NCBI GenBank assembly: GCA_022385755.1
Contig: MU278349.1
Coordinates: 992,001 to 1,056,000, forward strand
Direction of reading: 5' to 3'
Source: Trametopsis cervina
Lineage: Eukaryota; Basidiomycota; Agaricomycetes; Polyporales; Irpicaceae
DNA: 64,000 bases
This document shows positions 1 through 10,818 of this stretch, piece after piece (position 1 is the stretch's first letter; each line of letters opens with the position of its first letter). The translations under genes and the position numbers were made by a program. The notes beneath the pieces are model-generated. The model made no database searches. It saw only the letters and a list, made by a program, of their open reading frames with translations, and was not told the DNA's origin.

Positions 1-21
1 GGAGTGCAACCATACAAGTCA

Positions 22-720
22 CTATGGCACCACACGTACAAGATTCTCGTCCTCAAATGCATCTGGAGGAACCTGGCCTTGTACTTGACTTAGTGCACCT
101 TTAAGGACGTATAGAAATGGACCAGATTTAACAGGAGGGGGCGTGGCCTGATAGCCAATCACTAGATCGCACCGCGGGCAGTGAAACCTGTACTGTCGTT
201 CATGCCCATTTTGCCTGTCAAAACATCAGACAACCTTGATGTGAGAAATGCGGATTAAGCTTTGCTCGGGGTAAGACTGACCTTTCGACCAAAACCGGTT
301 CCTTTACCGTCGCGTTCAGCTTGAAGATCCTCGCTTTCCCTGCTTCGCTGTCCTGAGAGCGGATGACTGTTGATCCATCTACCGGCCTCTTTGGAAGACT
401 AGCTAGAGTTTTATCTATGACAAGCTGCCAGGGACGTCAACCATGCCTGAAAGTCGAGTTGTTCAGGCCAATGAACACTGTGAATAGGACGCACGATGAA
501 CTCTCCGCAAATGCAATCTGTCCCCAAGACGTTTCATCAGCGCTGCGCGGTAATCGGAGGAAGGAGAAGGCTGTACAGTAAACGCGCAGCGCCGCCGTGG
601 AAGATGCTGTTGGTTGGGCTGACGGGAACCCGAGGTCAGTCCAAGCAAATGCGGGTAGAGAGGTCGGAACTAACCATCTGTGGACGAGGATACGGCAGAG
701 CGGGAGACGACCTTCGGCAT
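22..720 (-). CDS. STEEP1/UPF0428 (CXorf56)-like protein
   Basis: Five exons on the minus strand (675-720, 577-606, 495-517, 282-424, 22-214) join in frame to a 144-residue protein; exons 2 and 3 are only 30 and 23 nt. The protein starts MPKVVSRSAVSSS, closely like the start of animal STEEP1/CXorf56. It then carries a YYCICGEF segment near residue 27 and a second Cys pair in HERQYRFHCPRC, which together look like a small zinc-binding fold. The C-terminus (GALSQVQGQVPPDAF) is the typical fungal ending. Animal STEEP1 helps STING leave the ER and has been found with spliceosomes. Fungi lack canonical STING signalling, so the role here is unknown; a spliceosome link is inference. The start is the first ATG in frame with all five exons. 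It is divergent from the ankyrin gene, sharing a 310 bp promoter region. Confidence 0.85.
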
Positions 721-1030
721 GGTTCAGTCCGCAAATTTCGCTAATGCTAAGAACTGAGAGAGCACAGAAATCCAGAGATGCGAAGTTCGTTGCTTGTGAT
801 ACGGAAATGCCAGTTATAACATAGATAGGTGTGAGACTCGGCAGTTAACGTGGGAGTTGAAGTCAAGGTTGTGTCGAACGACGCGCTGCTGCCGAGGACG
901 CGTAGCCGCTCTAATTGAAAGCACGTGGTTATCCGTAAGTAGGTTCTTATTATTCCTCCATCTACCTCCCAGCGTCACTTATTACAGCCTCATTCAGGTC
1001 CTTCCTGTCCGTCTTTCTCCCTCATCCGCC
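721..1030. promoter_or_regulatory. Bidirectional promoter region, STEEP1-like / ankyrin gene
   Basis: These 310 bp separate two divergent start codons. The side next to the ankyrin gene is pyrimidine-rich on the plus strand (about 950-1030, ending tccctcatccgcc before the ATG), as is common in fungal leaders. No convincing TATA box or coding sequence is visible. Confidence 0.5.
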
Positions 1031-3043
1031 ATGGCAGAGAAGGATGCTACTGTGCGCCTCCGGCGCGCTGTCCAAGGTGCGAATGCAGTCCAGTCACGGT
1101 TCGACTTTGCCCTAATGTCGATTTCCTCTAGAGAACAACCTCTTTCTGGTCAAGCGACTGATCAAGAGGACTGGCGACATGAGGAATCCGGACCCAACGA
1201 ACAAGCGACTCACTTCTCTTGCTTGGGCTGCAATACTTGGTAACGAGGAGACGTTTGAATATTTGCTGAGCGTGGGACACGACGACGACGAAGTCAGCCG
1301 GGTGCGTCAGACGATCGTATATTTTAATGCCACAGTCCCTAACACGTCTCACGCTGCCACAGGACTCGGAGGATAGTACGATACTCATCCTTCTCGCAGA
1401 GGCCAAGCCTCCAGTCAGTGGAAATTATAGCGCTGGCCCTTCGGAGCAAGAGTTCTACGGTGCTACATTACGGATGGCGCGCCTTTACTATGACCGCTAT
1501 CCAGACACTCTCGACTGGGCTAACGCGGATGGGAAGACTGCTTTGCACATAGCTTCCCAGCGGGGGAATGAGGAGCTCGTACGGGTACGTTTGCCACAGC
1601 CCTGAAGTGTTCCTGGATTGTTCATGTTGTCCGCACCAGATGCTGTGCGATCTGGGCGCTGATGTAGACTTGTCAGATAATGAGGGAAACACACCGCTGC
1701 ACTAGTAAGTTGGATTTGCATTGTGATTAATAGACAGGATGAATTTACTACCGTCATACCTTATCCCAGCGCAAGTGCTTGGGGACACATACCTGTGGGT
1801 TTATCTTACACTTTTCGACGCTGGTAGTTACTAATACACCTTTAGCTTGTCCAGCTACTGATTGAACGAGGGTGCCAATACAACGTGCGAAATAACGACG
1901 GCTTTACACCCTCGGATTACGCTTACTCGTGCGTGGCGACCAAGTAAAGGATGCTTGCGGACACTGATGACACTAATGATTCACAGGACGAATACGAAAG
2001 ATGTCTTGCAGGATACGGCTCGAGCTCAGTTTGAGCTGAATAAAAAGGCACGACGGAATGTATTCGCTCAAGCTGCTGCGCGGGGGAACGAATGGGGCGC
2101 AATCAACGAACAGATACCACCGGTGCCCCCTCGATTATCAAATGGTAGTATCCCTCGCATGGTCAACAGCAGTGTTCGAATGCGCAGTGGATCGGGGACC
2201 AGTCGAACGACTACCACATCTGATTCGGGAGATTATGATATCTACGCGCCACGTAACTTGACCCCATCAGCCACCTCCTCGCTATCACCCCCACGCAATG
2301 GTGTACCGCTACCGACAGTGCCACCGTCTCAAGGCACCCTTGCCCCTGCCCAGAATCCAAAGTCTGGATTATCTCCTATCGCGACACGTATGAGGGAACG
2401 TGACGCCGAAGCCATGCAGAAATACAAACTTCGTCAGCGTAGTGGAAGCGCTGCTACCGCATCCACAGATGCTCCTTCTCAGAACGGGTCAGGAGGGATG
2501 TCGTCCAATGGTCCTTCTGAGGACGAACTTGCCTCGTTGCATTCGATGGTGACAGTCGGCTCTGTTGCGCCGAGACGCAGATTACGGCCTTCTGCTTCTG
2601 CCGCGCAGCTTAGGAGCCCAGCACAAACCACGGCTTCAAATCCTCAGGCATTGACTCAGCAAGAGACTCGCGCTCGGAATGGTTCCAGTCCGGGCATTCT
2701 CAAACGACATCCCTCCCTGTCATCCGCTTTGTCACTTTCCAATGGCAGGGAATCATCTCCTACTACTCCTACTCAGAGTACGCCATCTGTGCGCGCCCCC
2801 TCATCACGACCGTCAATCTCGAAAGAGAATAGCAGGGATAAAGACTATGTCGGACCCTCAGCCGAGTTCGCCAAATTTCCTCCACCACCAGCGTCTTCTG
2901 AACTAGTCGAGAAGACAACGCCAGCTGCTACTCACACCCGCCGGATACCTTTCTTTTCGTCACATAAACACAATCCTGATCGTGACCAGCATGGGCACAA
3001 GCGCAATTCCTCCGCAAACTCACTGACTCCTCGGATAACATAG
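1031..3043 (+). CDS. Ankyrin-repeat protein, possible TORC2 Avo2-like
   Basis: ATG at 1031 follows a pyrimidine-rich leader. Several short introns lie in the first 950 bp; intron 1 begins after ...RRAVQ and exon 2 resumes ENNLFLVKRLIKRT. The N-terminal half contains about four ankyrin-type units, for example TSLAWAAILGNEETFEYLL, DGKTALHIASQRGNEELV and EGNTPLHYASAWGHIPVV. After the last repeat (about 1.98 kb) comes a long Ser/Pro/Thr-rich, probably disordered tail with basic patches and no recognised domain. Ankyrin units at the N-terminus plus a disordered phospho-rich tail resemble TORC2 subunit Avo2, but ankyrin proteins are too common for that name to be firm. The protein is probably a cytosolic scaffold. 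The tail is a single open frame from about 1.99 kb to the stop at 3043. Confidence 0.75.
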
Positions 3044-3545
3044 TATCATCTGCGTTTGTACGTTATGCTTGCATCTTCTCCTTTCGTTCTTCTCTCCGCT
3101 TTTTGTTGTTTGTTCACGTATACTCTGCGCGCGACTCGCTGTGTATTCCGCTCTGTAGCCTATTCATACATGGGACCCTCAATCATCGCATGACCACACC
3201 GTTTTTTGTTCTGCATACATCAGTTATTCCAGTAGTTAGTTATCATGTCCGTATTTCTTGCATGCATGTCATTGTCCCCGTCTTACTTGATGCGCCCCGT
3301 CCGAGTCGTTCTATAGGCTGGCAGTGTATTCGGCGAATGCCGTGCTGAGGCGGCCGTACCAAACTGCATCTGCATCAACCGTCGCACACTGTTCATGATC
3401 AACGCGTACAGCCTAGAGCTTCCGAGTTATTTTCTGATGATCATCGTACTGAAAGTGTTGAGACGCCTGGAATATGAGCATGCAAGTGGCACGACTAACA
3501 CGCCCTCTTCACGCTGTTCTGTGACTCTAGTGACCCAGTACCACC
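3044..3545. other. Intergenic, ankyrin 3' end to Erg26-like promoter
   Basis: This stretch holds a T-rich 3' flank (about 3060-3260) and then the promoter of the next gene. I see no open frame with coding character and no strong TATA box. Confidence 0.5.
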
Positions 3546-4823
3546 ATGGCCATTCTCGTGATTGGAGGCGTAGGTTTCCTGGGCTCGCATATCGTCCACC
3601 AATTAGCGGCGAGAGGAACAGAAGGGGTCGCGGTGCTTGACTTGACAGAGCCCTCAGAGGACGACCGCATTACAGGTGTGCAGTATTTGACTGGCGACAT
3701 ACGCAACGAGGAGCGGATTGTCGAAGTTCTCAAAGAGGTGAGTCATACGTGTACGCGAAGAAGTTATTGTGTGTCGAACGTTCATGCCACCAATAGGTCA
3801 AGCCGTCTGTTGTCCTTCACACCGCGTCGCCGGTGCACGGACTGGCGTCAAAGGTCTACTACGAGGTCAACGAAACAGGCACGAGAAACGTGGTTTCTGC
3901 ATGTGTGAAGACCGGGACGAAGAAGTTGGTTTACACGTCCTCGACTGGTGTCGTTTGGACAGGAGCCCCCTTTAACGGTGTTACCGAGGATCAAGTGGAG
4001 ATTCCTCAGCAAGGTTACGACGCGTATCATCACACAAAGGCTCTAGGTGAGCGCATTGTTCTAGAGGCACAGAAGAAGGATGGGCTGGAGGTTGTTGTTC
4101 TTCGGCCTTGTGGCATGACGGGGTACGTGTTCTAATCGCCCTTCTGCGTCGATCAATTTTAACCTGGAGTGGTGCAGAGAACGTGACAGACAGCTTATAT
4201 GGCGCCTGGCTGAAGTCCTGGAGAAGAAACAAAACAATGTTCAAATCGGAGACAACACTAATCTCGTGGATTACTGCTATGTCGGGAATGCCGCCGAGGC
4301 ACACATTCTAGCTGCAGATCGTCTTCTCTCAGAGCCAGAGAACGTCAGCGGGCAGGTCTTCTTCATCACGAATGGCGAGCCTATGCCAATATGGAATTTC
4401 TCGCGGAAGATTTGGAAGGAGCTTGGGGACGACGGTAAAGCCAAAGTGATGAAGATCCCGCGGGTTATGGGCCTTGTGCTCGCCGTTATTGCTGAGACAT
4501 GGAGCGCTATCACTCGCTCGAGCACGCAATTCACTCGTTTCAGCGTACATTTCCTCACAGCTACACAGTACTACAATATCGACAAGGTGCGACTCGTCGA
4601 CATAACGGCCTACCGCTGAGGGCTATTAAATCTGACTTGTGTTGCAGGCTAAGCGCCTTCTCGGTTATGAACCTAAGGTGTCCTTGGATGAGGGCATTAA
4701 GCGGACCGTACAAGTAAGCCCAACGCGCACGAATACTTTCTCTGGTTCTTATATATTTTGCAGTGGTGGAAGGAGACTGGAGCCCGAGAACATGCCGAGA
4801 GAGCGGCGTCCAAGAAAGATTAA
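3546..4823 (+). CDS. ERG26: Sterol-4-alpha-carboxylate 3-dehydrogenase-like (3beta-HSD family)
   Basis: Five exons (3546-3737, 3797-4122, 4178-4586, 4648-4713, 4764-4823) give 350 residues, the usual Erg26 length. The N-terminus is a Rossmann nucleotide-binding loop (VIGGVGFLGSHIV, glycines near residues 7-12). An acidic residue follows the second strand (VAVLDL). The catalytic region has a TSS motif (VYTSSTGV) and the YxxxK pair in YDAYHHTKALGE. VDYCYVGNAAEAHILAAD is typical of this branch. Erg26 oxidises and decarboxylates C4-carboxysterols in the C4-demethylation complex of ergosterol synthesis at the ER. A paralogous 3beta-HSD/NAD-epimerase with another substrate cannot be excluded from sequence alone. 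Next upstream is the ankyrin gene, next downstream the LPMO, both on the same strand. Confidence 0.8.
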
Positions 4824-5433
4824 CTATCATCTTATTTGTAGACCACAGGTCATTATTTATTTATCCTATGCACAGCGAAGAATTCCATGAAGCGTTGCCC
4901 TCTATCTCTCCAATGTAGTAACGCAATGGACTCGACGAGCTCGCGCCTGGCATTCCGAACGGTCAACGTCAAGGGAAGTGCGAGGTCGCGCAACCCTCAG
5001 CTGGCGAAATTCACCCGTGGCATGCATCTCTAACCCAAGGCCTCTACTCAACGGAACTTCTCCGGCTCGCATGACCGTGTTGAGCTGTTCAAACGGATGC
5101 ATATCGGCTTGCGAAGACAGGCTCCACCCGCCTCCGGTAGTGTTGTAAGACGGTCAGCCTTTCATGCTGCACATGTCCCACTGCTCTTTGTCATGACAGA
5201 GGCAATTTTGCGCGCTGATAGACCTCCTCAAGCTATTCTTGCAGCTTCAACAAGCTATAAGATTGCGTAATGTGACGAACTGCAGTGCGTATAATCCTAC
5301 AGAAGTGCGCATCAAGCTTTCCTAGCTTTCGCCGTTCGGCTCCACATCCGCTCATGTGAGAGAGTTGCCAAGTCATATATAATCAATGACACAGGTGGAA
5401 GACAAGTCGCTGTAGCAGGCGTGTGTATCGAAC
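4824..5433. other. Intergenic with AA9 LPMO promoter
   Basis: These 610 bp hold the 3' flank of the sterol dehydrogenase and the LPMO promoter. No coding frame is supported. The 3' part has a clear TATA box (separate entry). Confidence 0.5.
5376..5382 (+). promoter_or_regulatory. TATA box of AA9 gene
   Basis: TATATAA lies 52 bp upstream of the LPMO start codon at 5434. A canonical TATA box fits a strongly inducible secreted-enzyme gene; it is one of the few clear ones in the window. Confidence 0.6.
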
Positions 5434-6596
5434 ATGAAGGTTACGATCCCTGCTCTGCTTATAGCAGCGTCCGCTCACTTCGCTTCTGCCCACTGTGAGT
5501 TCACGCTATGTTCAGAAACTTGCAATACGCCTTATTCTTTGGAATAGACACGTTCCCAGACTTCGTTGTAAACGGAACGTGCGTGAAATCTGGCCTTTAC
5601 ATACCTGTTGTTGATAATTCTATCCGCAAAATAGCACGTCAACGGACTGGCAATATGTCCGTATCACCGCCAACCACTACAGCAATGGGCCAGTCAGTTT
5701 GCCAGAGTCACATCCTTATACTGTCTCGTCTTACTTCCCTGCAAGTAGTTGACGAACGTCAAAGATCCTGAATTCCGTTGCTACGAGCTCGACCTGACCA
5801 ACACAGCTAGCCAAACCGGCACTGCAACTGTCGCAGCAGGTTCCAATGTTGGCTTCCGAGCTGATAACACCATGGGACACCCCGGTGTGCGCACATAACA
5901 ACTCTAACTACTTACTCTGACCCTTTACTTAAGTATATTTTTCATTCAGTATTTCTCGGCATACATGACACCGGCTACGCCAGCGGCCAACTCAGAGCAA
6001 GCCGGAACCGGGAGTACCTGGTTCAAAATCTGGGAGTGGGCACCAAGATGGACGCCTAGCACGGGCTTGATCTTTGACTCTGAAAGTAAGTACTCACGGA
6101 GACCTCAGTCTAGATACAACGGATGGAACTCACCGTCCCAACAGACATTCAAGCCGTCAACTTCACTATTCCGAAGAGTTTGCCCAGTGGCCAGTACCTG
6201 ATACGTGTCGAGCAGATTGCACTGCATGTTGCAAGCACTTATCAAGGCGCACAGGTAAATATCAATGCTATGGGTGGAATGGGAATGTCTGAAATGTTCA
6301 TCCCCCACAGTTTTACATTGGCTGTGCCCAAGTCAATGTCGTTGGTGGAGGAAAGGGAAAACCAGGTCCCACCGTCGCTATTCCAGGGGTGTACACCGGC
6401 TATGAGCCTGGCATTCTGATTGTGAGTCTGTGAGTATCTGTAAGAGATTTTGTATCAACATGCTCCGTCTAGAACATCTACAACCTTCCATCTAACTTCA
6501 CCGGCTACCCATCTCGTGAGTTTTATTACCGCTCATACCTCCTTTCTGCGCTGACGGACCGTCTCCATAGCCGGTCCTGCGGTTTGGACAGGCTGA
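5434..6596 (+). CDS. AA9 lytic polysaccharide monooxygenase, secreted
   Basis: Nine exons (5434-5494, 5548-5578, 5635-5692, 5749-5886, 5950-6085, 6145-6254, 6311-6421, 6473-6515, 6571-6596) give 237 residues. A signal peptide ([19 protein letters not shown]) is followed directly by His, so the mature chain starts [12 protein letters not shown], with His1 forming half of the copper histidine brace. The second copper His is in NTMGHPGYFSAYM, and the axial Tyr and nearby Gln are in [14 protein letters not shown]9 enzymes use copper and H2O2 or O2 to break cellulose or hemicellulose chains oxidatively outside the cell. The protein stops soon after the catalytic domain (PAVWTG), with no CBM1 and no GPI signal. 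All core active-site residues are present. Expression is probably induced by plant biomass, as for the family. Confidence 0.95.
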
Positions 6597-6724
6597 AGCC
6601 CCTTCGTCATATCTGCAAAGCGATGTGGGGTGTGGATTTCCTGGTCGAATCACGATGTACACTATTAGCTACATGAACTTGAATCTTTTTACATATGTGA
6701 TTTCCTTCTATTTAGCTTGATCCT

Positions 6725-9700
6725 CTAGATCCGCACGACAATGAAGGGGACCTAGAAGCGAAAACAATTTAGTCGATAGGACGTAATAGGAGAAGGCTCG
6801 GTACGGACCTCTACGTCCTCGTAGTCCTCATCACTGGCCATAATCTCAACGATGAGATGCTTGACGTGAGGAGGAATCGGCTTCTTGCTGACGGTCTCGA
6901 CCAGCTTGCTAAATTTCAGAGGCAAACGCTCCTCGCTCTATAATCGATAGATTGTCACATGTCGGTTGAGTCATAGAAATACCTAAGACTAACCTTCTTC
7001 TTGGGGACGAACGAGCTCCAAAGCATGCTGACACCTTGGCTGACCATGCTGATATCGAGTTTGTGTTCCTTCTTGAACCAGTTGACGATCTCCTGGAGAG
7101 TCGGGTCGCCAGGGAAATCGAATCGGTCCCACAAAGTCCACTCCACGTTGCCATACTTGTTCTTCTTAGCAGCAATAGGCTCAGAGAAGCCGAAGAATGG
7201 CAAAGCGAGATTGACGAAGCCGTTCTTGTAAGATTCAAGATTCTTCTTGCCGTCGATAACCTATGCAGCAACGCTTGAACATGCTTATCCGAGTAGGGCG
7301 AGCAGAGGTCGTTACCTTATAGAGCTCAAGGCAGACAAGACCCACAACAAGCGACGTTGTCGTAGCAATAGCGGGAATGATCTTCCCCGCGATTTGCTTC
7401 GTTGTATGGCGGTCAGCAGTTGTGATACTATAGTTCATGGCCCGCAAATTGGACGCTGCGGTGATGAAGTCGATATGGTAGTTGGTGTCATCATCTTTCT
7501 CGAACTCCACGGGGTTGAGGCGGTAGCCAACAAGCGACGACGGGGATGGTAATTGCTTGAGGAGGTTCGCCTCATCAACAGACTCTGTGCAACTAATCAG
7601 AGATGAGGCTAGAAATTCAAAAATAGACCAACCGGTATTCTCGTTCTGGACTGGTTCGTTGTCATTGACTTGGATCTTAACGCCGCTCTTGGGCGTGAAC
7701 TCAGGAATGACCACACTATCGGCAACCTTCTTGAAGATGGCAGGGTCAGTCTCGCCGCGGAGACCATAGTTGAATGCGTGCAGGTTGGCGGCGGCGATGA
7801 TATATTGCAGGTGCGTAGGCTGGATGCAAGGATCAGGCAAATAATACAAAAGTCAGCCCCGATAATGTCTCACCTCATTGGAGTCGAAAGTCAATGGGTC
7901 AGGGGCACGCTTGGGGCCACTCCAGAAGGGTTGCCCTGTGCTGCTGACCGCATCCTTGGGCAAGCTGTAGAGCAGCTGGCGAATGGAGTGGTTGTACTTG
8001 TCCTCAAATTGCATGCGCGCCCAGACGATGCACTCTTCGAACGTGAGAGGCTTGTTGGTGACAAGGTAAGAGACAATCTGTTCAATTTGCTCCTTAGATT
8101 GACCGGAGTACTTGAGGTTGTTCTCGAGGAAGTTTGGTTCCGATAGGTACGAGTTGACCGATTGTGCTGGCTTCACGAACAGGTTATCGAATTCCTGCCT
8201 CGACCACTATACAATGACCGTCTGAGCAAGAATCCGGGCAAGTTCTATTCACGAACTTACCTCAATCGTGTGCTGAATGGCGTTGGGGAAGTTCTTGACC
8301 GTACACGAAGGAGTCTCCTTCTCAGGCGGGTCCTGCGACGACGCATATGATTCGGTCAAGTGAGGAATCACAACCTGCGTGTTACCCTTTGTTCCGAGAG
8401 TACCGGATTCCAGCAAAGGCTTCAAGAAAAATACGCAACGCTGATCCATGTACAGGCGAGCCTTCACGTTGTCAAGGGCATTGGTGACACCATCGATGTT
8501 TGCGAAGAAATCGTCACCATACACATCTAATCATTTTTCTTGAGAGCGACATGAAAATATCTCGTGGAACAACATACTTTCGGTATCAGGACCAACAGGT
8601 TCTTGCTTGCTAGATATCTTGCTCTTCAGGTCAGGGTTCATCTCAGAGACAGCCGCTGCAGCGACCTCTGCTTTGAACTTGCCGAGATCCTTTGGTCTGA
8701 ACAGGAATTGTCGGTTGAGATTGCTCTTCTCAATAGTATCCAGATCGGTGACGGTAATGGCTCCGTTCGGTCCCGTGGCAAGACCAATCATACTCCAGTT
8801 CTTGAGCATCTCACAGCCGATAGCACCGGCACCGACAAGGAATTGACGGTGGTTGGCAATCTTGTCCTGGAATTTCTTACCGAAAACAGCAATTTGACCG
8901 TCATATCGCGTGCCAGTGGGTTGACAATCTGCCTCAGTGGGCAGCTCCTCAGGCAGGGATTCTAGGGAGTCGAAGTAGAGGTGCTGGAGCATTGGGTGGA
9001 ACTTCGCCGAGCATGCCTTGAGCACCTCCTGTGCGACGAAACCACCAATGACGGCATTCACAGGTGCCAAATCTCCGGCGGCCTGGTACGCCAGCTCAGT
9101 AAGCACCTTCTCGTCGGCGTCGGCATCAAACTTCTTTGCAAGCGCGATGAGCTTGGCAGCATCTTCGGCGTTCCGTGGGCGAGGGAGTCGCTGCTCCTGA
9201 GTCTTGAATTCGGAGAGTGCTTGGAATCCGGCATGCAGAGTCGGCGGTCTGTCGAATTTGGCGAAGTCGGTAATGAAGAACTCAGGTGACTGTAGAGACT
9301 CCCGGAGTGATTTCTGCAAATTATGAGGTCATCGGTGAAGTTACGAAACTATTTCAAAAGACAACTCACGAATTGTAAGATCTTCGGCATCTTGACTTGA
9401 GTGAAGATACCTCCAGCCTTATACTCGCTAAGATTGGATGTATCTCCAATAGAGAATGTGTAAGGGCCCTTCACGGTAACCTTACGCGGTTCACAACCGT
9501 TTAGCTCTGTCATGCCCTGCACTTCGGAGAATGTGACGAAGTCCCCATCTTCAAGCCCGTGACGGGCTTCGTCCAGACATGCCACAATACCTTCACTGTC
9601 CTACAGCCCCATGTACTTGAATGAAATGACACATCCTTAGAATAACATTACCCACCTTGTCTACAGACACAATCATGCCGGTCAAGGGCTGCTCTCCTGT

Positions 9701-10568
9701 GGGATCTACACAGGTGAACTTCGGACCGAAGTCATTGAACACAGATCTACCAGCAGTGAATAGTAGCTGCGACAGCATAAGATAATTCCTTACCCGAAAA
9801 GTCCCCTTGTATCGGCAGAGATGAAATGTACGCCATTCTCGTGGGTCCAATCATTTATCTCGAGTTGTTTGCTTAGTGGTGCCTCAGTGAGGACGACAGC
9901 CTACGATCTTGTCAATACGCAATAAGGCTGAGGGAGCTGGAGGCCATTACCTGGAAGCCCTTGATCAAATCTGGTGTTATTTCCTGCCCCTGCTGACCAC
10001 CCAAGTTGCGGACAGGGACATAAGCGTTCAGTTCGGCCAGACGAGGAGCTGCGGCTTCTGCCCGAGACTTTCCTACATCGGTGGCGCGTAGGAAGAACTG
10101 CGGAAAGATTGAGCACGACCGCGATACGATATACGAAGATACGCCTCACGAACCTGCGAGCCGAGGTCCTGCACCTCTACTGGCTCCGGGTCATACACTG
10201 TTACGGACTTCACCCCAGCAAGAATGATGTTCTTCGCTAAATTGAGGTTGAATTCACGCAACGACGCGTCTTGCGTGATGTAACATACCAATCTCGACAC
10301 CCAAACCTTTCAGGCCTACGATGAGGACATTGGAAACGGCCATCCGCTTCATCGCTAGTGGGATGGTTATTTAGCGGAGCCATAGATTTCACACCAAGTG
10401 ACCGTACCTTCATGGCCTAGGACATACCTATGCATATGCACGCGATTCCATAAGTATCTGCATAACTGACGCAAGTCTTACAGCCACTCACAGTTGGCGG
10501 GAGTACAGTCCCTCATCGATAGCCGCTTCGTCGACGTCCATCGGTGCGGGTGATTTAGAAGTTGACAT
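6725..10568 (-). CDS. UBA1: Ubiquitin-activating enzyme E1
   Basis: Begins at ATG 10568 ([20 protein letters not shown]) and runs through many short introns to TAG at 6725, about 1,010 residues, normal for UBA1. The inactive adenylation domain holds [15 protein letters not shown]. The active one holds the ATP loop [14 protein letters not shown] and [19 protein letters not shown]. The catalytic cysteine is in [17 protein letters not shown] (Cys codon at 8303-8305). The enzyme adenylates ubiquitin with ATP, forms a thioester and loads E2s in nucleus and cytosol. A final 27 nt exon (6725-6751) after a 57 nt intron with a gtccgt donor gives the family ending EVPFIVVRI; reading through the intron gives an atypical tail. 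Convergent with the LPMO (128 bp) and divergent from DPH6. Confidence 0.95.
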
Positions 10569-10818
10569 CAATCGTGAATCGTGCAGTATGTAAGGAAGGA
10601 CGTGGTGGAGGAGAGGAGGAGAGATGGGATGGACTCAGCCCCATGCGCAGAGGTATTCGGGCGTCTCTGCTTATTTATCGAAGATGCATTTGTGGGTGAG
10701 CGCGTATGATCATCTGCACTTGCCATTTACCTCTTGATCAGCCTGAGGGCAGACCTTTCCTGACAAAGCCCTCTCGAAGTTTCTCCTCACGCCTCGACAC
10801 AGCAATACGACACCCAGG
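10569..10818. promoter_or_regulatory. Bidirectional promoter, UBA1 / DPH6
   Basis: This 250 bp gap separates divergent start codons. The UBA1 side is pyrimidine-rich on the minus strand (10590-10630) and the DPH6 side on the plus strand (10760-10800), consistent with two leaders. No TATA box is seen. Confidence 0.5.
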
